A DNA stretch of 64,000 nucleotides from QHXQ01 sp045807745 (GTDB lineage: Bacteria; Acidobacteriota; Blastocatellia; Pyrinomonadales; Pyrinomonadaceae), in assembly GCA_045807745.1 (NCBI GenBank), contig JBJMGT010000018.1, positions 1-64,000 on the forward strand, read 5' to 3'. The position numbers and the translations under genes are program-made. The notes below the pieces were generated by a model. It saw nothing but the letters and a program-made list of their open reading frames with translations, did not search any database and was not told where the DNA came from. This document shows positions 9,094-18,347 of this stretch, piece by piece; within the stretch, counting starts at the first letter, position 1, and each line of letters begins with the position of its first letter.

Positions 9094-10338
9094 CTAATTC
9101 CTCGTCAGCGCGATGATCGGGTCGAGCCGCGACGCTTTAAAGGCCGGGTAGATGCCGGCGATGATCCCGATGCCGCTCGACATGCCGACGGCCAGCAAGA
9201 CGTACAAGATCGTGATCGTCATCGTGATCGGCGTCAGAGTGGAGACGAGCCACGACAGCCCGGCCGCTAACAGTAGCCCCATCACGCCGCCGAGAGCGCA
9301 CAACAGCGCCGACTCGATCAGGAACTGCAAGAGAATCTGTTTGCGCCGTGCGCCGAGCGCTTTGCGCAGACCGATCTCGAACGTACGCTCGGTTACACTC
9401 ACGAGCATGATGTTCATCACCACGATTGCGCCGACGACGAGCGAGATAGCCGTGATGGGCACGACGACCATCGCAATCGCGCCGGTGAACTGGTCGATTT
9501 GCCCGTGCAACTCTTCCGTGTTGACCAAGCCGAAATCGTCCTCTTCGCTCCCGACCAGCTTGTGATAGTTGCGCAGGGCCGTGCGCGCGTCCTCAATCGT
9601 CAGTTGAAATTGATTTGGCGTCGCGCCCTTGCCGTGAATCTGCAAGTCCTGCGGGCGACCGAACAGGCGCGCGAACGTCGAGATCGGAATGTAGACGTGC
9701 TTATCCACTAGATCGCCGAAGATGGGGCCGCGCCGCTCCTCGACGCCGATGACACGCATGGGGAGGCCGCCAACTTTCAACGTCCTACCGATGGGGTCTA
9801 CGTCAGGGAAGAACTTGTCTTTGATGTCCGCGCCGAGCACGGTCACAAGTTCCCCGTGTTCGACCTCGGCTGGCTCGATGAAGCGCCCGTCGGTGATGGT
9901 CTTGTCCTCGATCTCGGCCATGTTCGCCGTCACACCGAAGATGATGCCGCCGTAGAAGGTGACGCCGTCCTGCTCGAACTTCGTCCCGCGCCCCACTTCC
10001 GCGCCGACCGCCGTGCACGAGCGACACTGCGCCTGCAACCATTCGAGGTCGGTGAACTGTAACTTCGGATTGCGCCGGTTGCGCCGCTCCAACTCCTCTT
10101 CGGACATCTCGCCCGCGCTGACCATGCGCGCGATCATGAAATGGTTCGTGCCAAGCATCTTCCCGACCTTCTCAATCACGTAGGTGTTCAGGCCGGAGAC
10201 GGCCGCGCCAACCAACACGACCGAGGCCACGCCGATGATGATGCCAAGCAGGGTCAGGAACGCGCGCAGCTTGTGCGCGAGAATAGAGTTCAGCGCGATG
10301 CGGAAAGATTCGGCGTAGAACGTGTAAAAGTATTTCAT
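9094..10338 (-). CDS. MacB/FtsX-type ABC transporter permease
   Basis: A 414-residue paralogue of the downstream permease with the same layout: N-terminal helix at about 25-48 (FLTLLGIIIGVASVVLVGAA), MacB_PCD-like periplasmic region to about 280, then FtsX helices with MLVSVTERTFEIGLRKALGA at about 310 and a C-terminal helix near 370-395. The two permeases probably form a heterodimer served by a separate ATPase. The ribosome site is poor (no clear SD within 12 nt of the ATG at 10338). The periplasmic part contains a CRSC pair (about 105) that is absent from the partner. Transported substrate unknown. Confidence 0.87.
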   Translation of the reverse strand: MKYFYTFYAESFRIALNSILAHKLRAFLTLLGIIIGVASVVLVGAAVSGLNTYVIEKVGKMLGTNHFMIARMVSAGEMSEEELERRNRRNPKLQFTDLEWLQAQCRSCTAVGAEVGRGTKFEQDGVTFYGGIIFGVTANMAEIEDKTITDGRFIEPAEVEHGELVTVLGADIKDKFFPDVDPIGRTLKVGGLPMRVIGVEERRGPIFGDLVDKHVYIPISTFARLFGRPQDLQIHGKGATPNQFQLTIEDARTALRNYHKLVGSEEDDFGLVNTEELHGQIDQFTGAIAMVVVPITAISLVVGAIVVMNIMLVSVTERTFEIGLRKALGARRKQILLQFLIESALLCALGGVMGLLLAAGLSWLVSTLTPITMTITILYVLLAVGMSSGIGIIAGIYPAFKASRLDPIIALTRN

Positions 10339-10476
10339 GACGCGATTTAGCCCGGAGGCGTGACTGTCGGACGCTGGTCTATACGTCCATTAGACGCTTT
10401 ATGTTTACGATTTATTACAGCGCATTTGCAGGAAATTTGCGTGGTCAATGGCCGGCTAATCGAGTTGCCGCACGTC

Positions 10477-13251
10477 CTACCCGGTGTTGCGCAGGCCGGA
10501 GGCGATGCCGTTGATGGTGGCGGCGAGGGCGTAGTTGAGTTCGGCGCTCTCCGCGCCCGCGCGTTTGCGGCGTAGCAGTTCGACCTGTATGAGGCTCAGC
10601 GGATCGACGTAAGGGTTGCGCAGCCGGATCGAGTGCGCAAGCACTGGGTTGGCGGCGAGCAGTTCGCTATGGCCCGTGAGGCGCAGGATCATGCGGCGCG
10701 TGCGTTGAAACTCTGCGCAGATCATGTCGAAGACACGGTCGCGCAAAGCTTCGTCTGCGACCAACTCGGCATAGAGGCGGGCGATGCCGAGGTCGGCTTT
10801 GGCCATGCCGATCTCGACGTTGCTGAGCAGGTCTTGAAACAGGGGGAAGCCCGCGAGCATGTCGCGCAAGAGTTGTTCGTGTGCGGCGCTTCGGTCGGCG
10901 AAACGCGCGAGGGCGTGCCCGACGCCGAAGTAGGCGGGCACGACGTGGCGGCTCTGCATCCAGCCGAAGACCCAAGGGATCGCGCGCAGATCGGCCAAGC
11001 CCCGCTGCGCGCTGCGCTTGGCGGGGCGCGAGCCGATGCGCGCGTGTTCGAGTTCGCCGGCCGGCGTCGCCTGCTCGAAGTAAGGCACGATGTCCGGATT
11101 GTCCGCGATCTGCGCGCGGTAGAACGCAAACGCATCCGCAGACATCTCGTCGAGCGCCGCAAACCATTCATCGTGCCGCGCGTCGCTTGCTGCTTGCGGG
11201 CGCGCCAACGCTTCGAGCGAGGCGGCGATCATCAATTCAAAGTTGCGTTCGGCCAAGACGGGATCGGAGTACTTCCAATTGAGCACCTCGCCCTGTTCGG
11301 TGAGCTTGAGCGCGCCGTTGAATGCGCCCGGCGGCTGCGCGAGGATCGCTTGATGCGTCGGGCCGCCGCCGCGCCCGACCGTGCCGCCGCGCCCGTGAAA
11401 GAGCCGCAAGGAAACATTGCACTCGGCGGCCACCTCATGCAACGCGCGGTGCGCTTTGTAAATCTCCCAGATGCTCGTCAGCATCCCGCCATCTTTGTTT
11501 GAATCCGAGTAGCCGAGCATCACCTCCTGCCGCCGCGCCCAAGAGTCGAGCAGCCGCGCGTAGTCCGGCGCAGTCCACAACTCACGACAGACTTCGGCAC
11601 AGCGCCGCAGGTCTGCGATGGACTCAAAGAGCGGCACGGGCATCAAGCCCGGATCGTCATCCGCGGCCGCCACATGCACGCCGCACAACTCTGCGAGCCA
11701 GACGACGGCGCGCACGTCGCCCGCATCGTGCGCGCCGCTAATGACGAAAGTGCGGATCGTCTCCGGCGACAACTCGCGCTTGAGCGCCGCGACCGCGCGC
11801 AGCGTGTTGAGCAACGTCTGCGTCTCGGCTGAAGGCGGCGCGGGTAGCGCAGATTCGTCCCCGCGTGCGAGTTCGCTGACGGCCGTAGCGTGGACGCGCG
11901 CGTGCTGGCGCACGTCGAGCGCGTGCAGGTGAAAGCCGAAGGTCTCGACTTGGCGCAGCAACGGGTCGAGCCATGCGCGCGCGACGCGTTCGCCGCCGTG
12001 TGCCGCGAGGCTCGCACGCATGAGCGCCAGATCGGTTGTGCACTCCTGCGCGTCGCGGTAGGTGTCCGCGTGCGGTGGCTCGGCGGCGGCCGCGCGCAGC
12101 CGGTGTAAGACGAAGATGAGGAAGCGCCGGTACAATTCGTGCGGCGCGCGCGTTTCGAGTTGTTGCTTGAGATCGATGCAGCGCGCAGCGTAATTGTCGA
12201 GCGCCTGTTGCAGTTCTACTGAGGCCGCAACTTGCAGCGTCGAGGCGCTGAGACGATCAAGCAGTTCCGTGACAGCGTTCACGTAGTGGTCGAGGATGAC
12301 GCGGCGGGCCATCAGCAGCGCGTCGCGCGTGCAGTCAGGCGTGACATAAGGGTTGCCGTCGCGGTCGCCGCCGATCCAAGAGCCGAAGCGCACGAGCGTG
12401 GGCAGTTCGCGCGCGCCGAGTTCGACACCGTAAGCTGCGCTGAAATCCGCTGCGAGACTTTCGTAGAGGCGCGGCAGGGTGGCGAGCAGACAGGCGCGAT
12501 AATAATCCAGCCCCATCTTGATCTCGTCGCGCACGGTCGGGCGTTGGCGACGTATCTCGTCGGTCTGCCAGAGCGCAGTGATCTCGGCCGCGATGACGTC
12601 GGCGCGCGCGGCCGCCTCGCTGTCGGTGAGCGGCAAGCGGTCGAGTTGTTCGAGTTGCGCGGCGATGCGTTGTCGTTTGAAGAGCACGGTGCGGCGCGCT
12701 ACCTCGGTCGGGTGCGCGGTGAAGACCGGGATTACTTCGATGCGGCGCAAGAGCGCGAGCGCGGTGTCTGCGTCCACGCCGGCAGCGCGCAGGCGGCGGA
12801 GCGTGCCGAGAAACGAGCCGGGCTGAGCTGGATGTTCGGGCGCTACTTCAGCGGCGCGGCGGCGACGCTTGCGGTGATTTGTCTCGGCCAGATTGGTCAG
12901 TTCGAAGTAGATCGCAAACGCTTTGGTTAGACGATAAGCGGTGGCGACATCCAACTTGCTGATAATGTCGCGGGCACGCCCCATCAACTCGTGCTCGTCC
13001 GGCAGTTCGTCCGTGATGGCATATTGTTGCGCGTGCAGTTCGCGGTGCTGGATCGCCAGCGTGCGCAACTCTTCAACTGCGCCGAACAGTTCAACGCCCG
13101 CCTGCTCCTGCAAGACTTCGCCGAGCAGACGCCCCAGAGAGCGCACGTCGCGCCTGAGCGGTGCTTCCTTCAACGGCGCAGCTTGACTGATCAACTCCGT
13201 CAGCCGCGCCGCTTGATCTGTCACTGCCCACAGAGAATCATCCGTGCCCAT
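10477..13251 (-). CDS. ppc: Phosphoenolpyruvate carboxylase
   Basis: A 924-residue enzyme, normal length for bacterial PEPC, which adds bicarbonate to phosphoenolpyruvate to give oxaloacetate for replenishing the TCA cycle. Signature motifs are intact: FTAHPTEVARRT with the catalytic His (about 180), GGDRDGNPYVT (about 290), MLGYSDSNKDGG (about 585), FHGRGGTVGRGGGP (about 625) and the C-terminal RNTG carboxylate that binds allosteric effectors. The ATG at 13251 lies inside the 3' end of the LysR gene (14-bp overlap), which implies co-transcription and translational coupling with that regulator. The last 140 bp before the permease gene hold no further ORF. Confidence 0.97.
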   Translation of the reverse strand: MGTDDSLWAVTDQAARLTELISQAAPLKEAPLRRDVRSLGRLLGEVLQEQAGVELFGAVEELRTLAIQHRELHAQQYAITDELPDEHELMGRARDIISKLDVATAYRLTKAFAIYFELTNLAETNHRKRRRRAAEVAPEHPAQPGSFLGTLRRLRAAGVDADTALALLRRIEVIPVFTAHPTEVARRTVLFKRQRIAAQLEQLDRLPLTDSEAAARADVIAAEITALWQTDEIRRQRPTVRDEIKMGLDYYRACLLATLPRLYESLAADFSAAYGVELGARELPTLVRFGSWIGGDRDGNPYVTPDCTRDALLMARRVILDHYVNAVTELLDRLSASTLQVAASVELQQALDNYAARCIDLKQQLETRAPHELYRRFLIFVLHRLRAAAAEPPHADTYRDAQECTTDLALMRASLAAHGGERVARAWLDPLLRQVETFGFHLHALDVRQHARVHATAVSELARGDESALPAPPSAETQTLLNTLRAVAALKRELSPETIRTFVISGAHDAGDVRAVVWLAELCGVHVAAADDDPGLMPVPLFESIADLRRCAEVCRELWTAPDYARLLDSWARRQEVMLGYSDSNKDGGMLTSIWEIYKAHRALHEVAAECNVSLRLFHGRGGTVGRGGGPTHQAILAQPPGAFNGALKLTEQGEVLNWKYSDPVLAERNFELMIAASLEALARPQAASDARHDEWFAALDEMSADAFAFYRAQIADNPDIVPYFEQATPAGELEHARIGSRPAKRSAQRGLADLRAIPWVFGWMQSRHVVPAYFGVGHALARFADRSAAHEQLLRDMLAGFPLFQDLLSNVEIGMAKADLGIARLYAELVADEALRDRVFDMICAEFQRTRRMILRLTGHSELLAANPVLAHSIRLRNPYVDPLSLIQVELLRRKRAGAESAELNYALAATINGIASGLRNTG

Positions 13252-14230
13252 GTTCGTCCCGTATCGCTTTGTCTGCGCCCGTGTCGCCTGCGGTCACCGT
13301 CTCTACTTGATCCTGTTGCTCGGCGCACGTGGCCATCTTCTGTAATTGCGCTTTGTGGCGCAAGGTGAAGGCGAGAAAGGCGCGCGTCGGCGCGGGCTGG
13401 AAGCGACCGAGCGCAAGCATCGCGACGGAGCGCCGCAAAGCGTGCCCCTCAATGCGCAACTGCGCGAGCCGGCCCGCCGCCACTTCATCGCGCACGGCCC
13501 ATGAAGGCAACAGCGAGATGCCCAGTCCGTGTTCGACCATCAGCTTGATGAAATAGGTGTCGTTCGATTCGAGCGCGAGTTCAGGGCTGATCTGTACGCG
13601 CTTGAAAAAGTCTTCGGTCGCGCGCCGGATGCTCGCGCCGCGCTCGAACATGATCAGACGCTCGCGCTCGATCTCGGCCACGGTCGCCGTGCGCCTATCA
13701 GCCAACGCATGCTCGCGCCCGACCACGACGAGCAGTTCGTCCTCGAATAGCTCCGTCACTTGCAGCGCGGGCGAATAGACAGGCAGCGAGGCGAAGCCGA
13801 CATCGGCCGCGCCGTTCAGAATATCGTTGACGGTCTGCTCCGTGCTAACGGTCGTGCGAAACGACAACTCGATGCTCGGATGTGCGCGCATGAACGACTC
13901 GAAGAGCGTCGCAAACAGATGCACGAACGCCTGCGTCGCAGCGGCCGCGCGGACGCCGCCCGCCAGTGCCCGCTCGTGCCCAGAGATGCGCTCGCGCAGA
14001 GCTTCCGTGTCGTCCAAAATGCGCTCGACGTATTCGAGCGCCGTCTGGCCCGCCTGCGTCAGTTTCACGCCCCGCTTGGCGCGGATAAAGAGCGGCTCGC
14101 CAAGTTCAGTTTCAAGCGCTTTGATCTGATGACTGACCGCAGCCTGCGTCAGGTGCAGCCGCTCGGCCGCACGGGTGAAGTTTAACGTTTCGGCCACGAC
14201 GCGAAACGAGCGCAGTTGCGACAACTCCAT
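13238..14230 (-). CDS. LysR-family transcriptional regulator
   Basis: A 330-residue LysR-type regulator. I place the start at the ATG at 14230 (MELSQLRSFRVVAETLNFTR), which has GGAGAG upstream. The winged helix-turn-helix spans about 1-60 (ERLHLTQAAVSHQIKALETE). The periplasmic-binding-like effector domain covers about 90-295. A hydrophilic 30-residue C-terminal extension is unusual and is coded where the gene overlaps ppc. The overlap makes ppc the obvious target or partner. The effector is not known; CbbR/CysB-like sensing of a carbon metabolite is only an inference. The divergent pyrophosphatase gene may be under the same intergenic control. Confidence 0.9.
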   Translation of the reverse strand: MELSQLRSFRVVAETLNFTRAAERLHLTQAAVSHQIKALETELGEPLFIRAKRGVKLTQAGQTALEYVERILDDTEALRERISGHERALAGGVRAAAATQAFVHLFATLFESFMRAHPSIELSFRTTVSTEQTVNDILNGAADVGFASLPVYSPALQVTELFEDELLVVVGREHALADRRTATVAEIERERLIMFERGASIRRATEDFFKRVQISPELALESNDTYFIKLMVEHGLGISLLPSWAVRDEVAAGRLAQLRIEGHALRRSVAMLALGRFQPAPTRAFLAFTLRHKAQLQKMATCAEQQDQVETVTAGDTGADKAIRDEHGHG

Positions 14231-14428
14231 AAACAACTCTCCGGCCGCCGTTTGCCGGCCACTCGGCGCAGACATAAGGGGATTTAGTCGCCCGGATTAT
14301 AACAATCAGTTGGCGTGCTGGACAGCACGATAGAAGAATGACATCCATTGTGCTCAAACGCTGGGGTTGTCTTCTTGCGCGCGCGTGTTGCCATAAACAA
14401 TTGAAAAGCGTGTGCGCGTTGTCGTAAA

Positions 14429-14437
14429 TGTTATGCT
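14429..14437 (+). promoter_or_regulatory. Candidate extended -10 promoter of the pyrophosphatase gene
   Basis: TG-N-TATGCT at 14429-14437 matches an extended -10 element (TGnTATnnT). It lies 38 nt before the ATG of the pyrophosphatase gene in the LysR/ppa divergent region. TTGAAA at 14401-14406 is too far away for a normal -35 with this -10, so the match is modest. Confidence 0.35.
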
Positions 14438-14475
14438 ACGCGCGCAAGCAAACAGTTCAACCCGTGAGAGGTCCT

Positions 14476-15057
14476 ATGGCCACAAAACTATCGCCTGCCG
14501 CACGGCTTGATTTTCTGGATACCTTTGACGAAGAGGGGCGCGACCTGCACGTCATCATCGAGACGCCGCAGGGCAGCCGGAACAAGTTCAACTACGACGG
14601 CGAGCGCGGGCTGTTCAAGCTGGGGGGCGTCTTGCCAGCGGGCGCGGTCTTCCCGTTCGACTTCGGCTTTGTGCCTTCGACGCTGGGCGGTGACGGCGAC
14701 CCGTTGGATGTGCTCGTGTTAATGGACGAGCCGGCGTTCGCGGGCTGTCTGGTGCTGACGCGGCTGATCGGCGTGATTGAGGCCGAGCAGACCGAAAAGG
14801 GCGAGACGGAGCGCAACGACCGCTTGATTGGCGTCGCGGCCAAGGCGCACAACCACAAAGGCGTCCGCTCGCTGGGGCAGTTGAATGAAAATCTGGTTGA
14901 CGAGATCGAGCACTTCTTTGTCTCGTACAACGAGATGAAGGGCAAAGTGTTTACGTCGCTTGGGCGGCACGGGCCGCATCGTGCACGCCGCGTGGTCAAA
15001 GCGGGCAGCAAAGCGTTCAAGCGCGCGCACGCGAGCCGAGGCAAGAAGAAACGTTGA
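14476..15057 (+). CDS. ppa: Inorganic pyrophosphatase (type I fold)
   Basis: A 193-residue cytoplasmic enzyme that hydrolyses pyrophosphate to two phosphates and pulls biosynthetic reactions forward. The ATG at 14476 follows GAGAGG. The soluble PPase signature is visible: RNKFNYDGERGLFKLGGVLP (substrate-binding Lys, Arg, Tyr), FPFDFGFVPST, then DGDPLDVLVLMD with the metal-binding aspartates. The C-terminus is strongly basic (KAFKRAHASRGKKKR), longer than in E. coli PPase. The spacing of the conserved blocks is slightly unusual for the family but all catalytic acidic residues are kept. It ends at a bidirectional terminator shared with rpsU. Confidence 0.93.
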   Translation: MATKLSPAARLDFLDTFDEEGRDLHVIIETPQGSRNKFNYDGERGLFKLGGVLPAGAVFPFDFGFVPSTLGGDGDPLDVLVLMDEPAFAGCLVLTRLIGVIEAEQTEKGETERNDRLIGVAAKAHNHKGVRSLGQLNENLVDEIEHFFVSYNEMKGKVFTSLGRHGPHRARRVVKAGSKAFKRAHASRGKKKR

Positions 15058-15084
15058 GTGCCGATTTACCAACTCGAAAAAGCA

Positions 15085-15116
15085 GAAGCCGGCGAACATC
15101 TCTGCTCGCCGGCTTC
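15085..15116. terminator. Bidirectional terminator hairpin between ppa and rpsU
   Basis: An 11-bp perfect stem (15085-15095 with 15106-15116) and a 10-nt loop between two convergent genes. There is only a short T-containing tail on the plus side (CATTAGTGTG), so part of the termination may need Rho. Confidence 0.7.
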
Positions 15117-15138
15117 ATTAGTGTGTGTTCGATCCGGT

Positions 15139-15357
15139 CTAGCCGCGCTGCTGCTGCTGTTGCTGTTGCGGCGGACGACGTTTCTTCTTGTTGCGCTTGC
15201 GCGCGAGGGCAGATTTGAGTTTCGCCTTCTGCCCCTTCGACATGAAGAAGGCGTGCTTCTTCGCGTCCTTGATGATCTCTTCGGTCATCACCTTACGCTT
15301 GAAGCGGCGCAGCGCGCTCTCAATCGATTCACCCTGATTAACATTAACTGTGGCCAT
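15139..15357 (-). CDS. rpsU: 30S ribosomal protein S21
   Basis: A 72-residue protein that matches bS21 over its first 55 residues: VNVNQGESIESALRRFKRKV followed by a basic helical region. S21 binds the 3' end of 16S rRNA in the 30S platform and helps initiation. The C-terminal tail (KKKRRPP, then seven glutamines, RG) is an unusual low-complexity extension. The gene is monocistronic and converges with ppa. Confidence 0.93.
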   Translation of the reverse strand: MATVNVNQGESIESALRRFKRKVMTEEIIKDAKKHAFFMSKGQKAKLKSALARKRNKKKRRPPQQQQQQQRG

Positions 15358-15486
15358 CTTCGCTCCTGATGCTAATAAAGTCTTACGCGATTAGTTGACG
15401 CGCACCGTGCGCTCAATTTTGCCTTACTTGTTTAACTAAACTGCGCGCAAAGGTCAAGCGGCGGGAGACAGGCTGGGGGCCTCGCA

Positions 15487-15518
15487 CCCCGGCGACTTCC
15501 GAGGAGAGATCACCGGGG
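15487..15518 (-). terminator. Weak terminator-like hairpin after the RRM gene
   Basis: CCCCGG (15487-15492) pairs with CCGGGG (15513-15518) across a 20-nt loop, about 45 nt past the RRM gene stop codon on the minus strand. There is no T tract, so this may be only a 3' stabilising hairpin. Confidence 0.3.
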
Positions 15519-15561
15519 CGCGGGCCCGTCGCTTAAATTGTGGGCTGAAAATTCGGGCAGC

Positions 15562-15954
15562 TTACCAGCGCGGCTCGCGCCCGCCGCCGCCGCCGCCACC
15601 GCCGCCGTAACCGCCGCGCCCGCCACCACCGCCGCCACGATTGCCGCCGTAGCCGCCGCCGCCGCCACGTCCGCCGCCGCCGCCACCGCCGCCAAAGCCG
15701 CGATCCTCGCGCGGGCGGGCTTCGTTGACGGTAAGATTGCGGCCGTTATATTCCTTGCCGTTGAACTGCTCGATGGCTTGCTGGCCTTCTTCCTGCGACG
15801 CCATCTCGACGAAGCCGAAACCGCGTGAGCGACCCGTCTCGCGGTCGGTCACGACCGACGCGGACTGCACTTCGCCGACTTGGCCGAAGAGTTCCTGCAA
15901 GTCCTCGCTGGTGGTTTTGAAATTGAGGTTGCCGACGAAAAGTCTAATGGTCAT
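15562..15954 (-). CDS. RRM-type RNA-binding protein with glycine-rich tail
   Basis: A 130-residue single-RRM protein. I take the ATG at 15954 (MTIRLFVGNLNF); an in-frame TTG three codons earlier is possible. The RRM covers 1-82 with RNP2 (LFVGNL) and RNP1 (RGFGFVEM). The rest is a run of Gly blocks with Arg and Tyr and the end REPRW. Such proteins are typically RNA chaperones, often cold-induced, in cyanobacteria and Acidobacteria. The gene stands alone with a 345-bp upstream gap, which leaves room for a long regulatory leader. Confidence 0.92.
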   Translation of the reverse strand: MTIRLFVGNLNFKTTSEDLQELFGQVGEVQSASVVTDRETGRSRGFGFVEMASQEEGQQAIEQFNGKEYNGRNLTVNEARPREDRGFGGGGGGGGRGGGGGYGGNRGGGGGGRGGYGGGGGGGGGREPRW

Positions 15955-16299
15955 AACGGACAAAATCCTCGCACCCGTCAGGGGCGCGTGAAGAGAAGCT
16001 CGAATGCTGTTGGGCTTCGGCGGACGGTGGCAGCGAAGTCGCGGACTCGGACGCTCTTAAGACGAGCAGCTTCTACCAGTTATACATTCAAACCTGCTCT
16101 CGAACTATCCTGACGCCGCCGCTCACTGCTTAACTCGCGGGGCGCATCACCGTTGATGCGCGAGAGAGGAACCTAACGGGCGCTATTATGCACTAATGCG
16201 CGCGCAAAAGGCAAAAACCAAATGGGCGTTGCGCCCCGTCAAGCGCGCGCCCGTGCCGAGGTCGGGCCGCAAGAGCGGCGCGGCCGAGAACCGGGCTGA
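15955..16299. other. Upstream region of the RRM gene, no gene seen
   Basis: 345 bp between the UbiB-like gene end and the RRM gene, both on the minus strand. It holds a perfect 8-bp hairpin with a CCGT loop at 16142-16161, possibly a 3' end for the upstream gene, and a minus-strand TATAAC near 16080 that could be a -10. No ORF with a ribosome site was found. A structured leader for the RRM gene is possible but I cannot show one. Confidence 0.35.
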
Positions 16300-17979
16300 C
16301 TATTTCTTGGCATCGTCCTTGGGGTGTTTGTCGGAGAAGATGATGACGAGCCCGAGCCAGATGCCGCCCGCGGCGGCGATGAGGAAGAAAAGCATGGCGA
16401 AGCCGGGATAGCCGAGAATCTTGAACGAGGTTTCCACCTTCATCAGCATCGCCGCGCCGACGATCATCGCTGCGATGATGAGACCGAGCGTGATGCGGTT
16501 CGCCACCTTTTGCAACCCTTCCAGGACGATCCGTTCGTCAATTGCGTCCACTTTGATCGTCAGCTCGTCATTGCCGATGGCGTCGAGAATCTTGTTGACG
16601 CGGCTGGGGAACTTCTCGACGAAGTCCTTCACATCGATCAGACTCGTCATGATGTTGCCGGGCGCGAGCGACTTCAGCAGGCGCTGCTGCATCAACTCGG
16701 TCGCGTAGCGGCGGATGACCGCGTTCGGATCGAACGAGGGCGCGAGCGTATAGACCACCTGATCGAGATTAAGGAGCGTCTTGGCGATCATGGTGAACTC
16801 AGGCGGCAAGCGAAAGTCGTTCTCGGCCGAGATGCGTTGGATTTCGAGCACGACTTGACCGGCGTCAATCTGTTGCAGGTTCGCGCCCGTGTGGCGCACG
16901 ACCAGATCGGCGATGGCGCGGCGAAAATCCATCTCCTGAAAGTCGAGCTTACGCTCGCCCATGCGGATCGTGACCTCGGCGGCCTCGTGCCCGCGCCCTT
17001 CGCTGATCGCCAAGAGCAACCGGAGCATCTGATCTTGAAACGCGCCCGTGAGCCGCCCGACCATGCCGACGTCGAGCAGAGCGACGCGTCCGTCGTCTGT
17101 GAGAAAGACGTTGCCGGGATGCGGGTCGGCGTGGAAGAGGCCGTCCACGAGCATCTGCTGTAGGTAGCCGCGAAAGAGTTGTTCGGCCAACTCCGCGCCG
17201 TCCAACTCGATGCGCGCGAGTGGGCTGAGCGCCGTGATCTTTTTGCCGCGCACGTAGTCCATCGTCAACACGCGCGAGGTTGTGTAGTCCGCGACGGGGG
17301 CAGGCACGAGGATTAGCTCGAACTCGCGCAAGGATTCGCCGAGCGTCAGCAGGTTCGTCGCTTCCTCGCGATAGTCCAACTCGCGCAGCAGGCTCTTGCG
17401 CAATTCATTGAGCATCATGGCGAAATCGTAGCGCCGCCCCATCTCCGTGTGCGCGTCGAGAAACTCGGCCAACTCCGCGAGCGCGTCCAAGTCTTTGACG
17501 ATCAGGTCGCGTATGTCCGGGCGTTGCACTTTGACGACGACGTTGCGCCCGTCGCGCAACTCCGCGCGATGCACTTGGCCTAGCGAGGCGGACGCCATCG
17601 GTGTCGAGTCGAAGCGCGCGAACGCTTTCGACAGCCGCACGCCCAACTCACTAGCCACGATCTGCTCGACCTCTGCGAACGAGAACGGCTCGACCTTATC
17701 TTGCAGCCGCGTCAGCGCTTCGAGATAAGGCGCGGGCAACAGATCGGCGCGGGTCGAGAGCAGTTGCCCCAGCTTGATGAAGGTCGGCCCCAGCCGTTCA
17801 AGATCGGCGGCTAAGTCGTCGGCTTTCGCCGCGTCCGCCTGCGTCGCAATCTGCTCTTCGTCTTGCAGAGCGGCGCTCAGCCCCGTCTGCTGCACGAGGT
17901 CAGCACGCCCGTACTTCATAAACAAGTACGCGATATCTTTGTAACGCTTCAGATGTTCGGGCTTGAGCGACAGGCTCAT
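16300..17979 (-). CDS. UbiB/ABC1 (AarF) family atypical kinase
   Basis: A 559-residue ABC1 family protein. The family-specific KxGQ motif is present (GPTFIKLGQLLSTRADLLP, about 70). Also present are the Ala-rich nucleotide loop (MASASLGQVHRAEL), the VVKVQRP lysine, the catalytic loop DGLFHADPHPGNVFL (about 290) and the DVG metal site (VALLDVGMVG). Two C-terminal hydrophobic helices (about 495-545) anchor it in the membrane. Family members support quinone biosynthesis through ATPase activity on lipid-bound intermediates, which fits the quinol-dependent respiratory operon nearby. The ATG at 17979 has GGAG 9 nt upstream. Confidence 0.93.
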   Translation of the reverse strand: MSLSLKPEHLKRYKDIAYLFMKYGRADLVQQTGLSAALQDEEQIATQADAAKADDLAADLERLGPTFIKLGQLLSTRADLLPAPYLEALTRLQDKVEPFSFAEVEQIVASELGVRLSKAFARFDSTPMASASLGQVHRAELRDGRNVVVKVQRPDIRDLIVKDLDALAELAEFLDAHTEMGRRYDFAMMLNELRKSLLRELDYREEATNLLTLGESLREFELILVPAPVADYTTSRVLTMDYVRGKKITALSPLARIELDGAELAEQLFRGYLQQMLVDGLFHADPHPGNVFLTDDGRVALLDVGMVGRLTGAFQDQMLRLLLAISEGRGHEAAEVTIRMGERKLDFQEMDFRRAIADLVVRHTGANLQQIDAGQVVLEIQRISAENDFRLPPEFTMIAKTLLNLDQVVYTLAPSFDPNAVIRRYATELMQQRLLKSLAPGNIMTSLIDVKDFVEKFPSRVNKILDAIGNDELTIKVDAIDERIVLEGLQKVANRITLGLIIAAMIVGAAMLMKVETSFKILGYPGFAMLFFLIAAAGGIWLGLVIIFSDKHPKDDAKK

Positions 17980-18347
17980 TCCAAAGACTCCAGCGAGCAG
18001 AATTAGTGCGACTACGCCGAGTTAAAACTGTTAAGGGGAACGGCAAAGCGTGAGACGTTTGTAGCCCTATGGCGGCGGCGGCGTCAAGCAAGGCGGCGGC
18101 GTGGCAACTTTGCGCGCCGGTCACAAACGCCACAACCTGACAGCCTTGCGTAACGAGTTGGTTACACGAACTGCGCCTAAATTGGCACTTGTCTTGACCG
18201 GCTTGGCGCGGCATGAGCGTTGCTCTGCGAGGATTTGTGAACGGTGCCAAGGCAGACCTTTTGCGCATGGGTCATGGACGCATTTATTGCGTTACGCTCA
18301 AGGTCGCTCGGGCAAGCAGAAGGGCACGGTCATTTGAGGAGGTGGCC
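17980..18347. other. Divergent region between the UbiB-like and lipoprotein genes
   Basis: 368 bp with no convincing gene. At 18182-18197 TTGGCAC-N5-TTGA resembles a sigma-54 promoter but lacks the -12 GC. A 12-bp perfect stem at 18318-18357 overlaps the downstream start codon (separate entry). No tRNA-like cloverleaf was seen. Confidence 0.35.

Noticed and set aside
15562..15710. Gly-codon repeat DNA (CCGCCGCC...) as a non-coding repeat element
   Set aside because: It is the in-frame glycine-rich tail of the RRM protein, a normal family feature.
18182..18197. Possible sigma-54 promoter TTGGCAC-N5-TTGA upstream of the lipoprotein
   Set aside because: The essential -12 GC is GA and the spacer base after TGGCAC is not G; the hit is weaker than the 60236 site and the gene start is uncertain.
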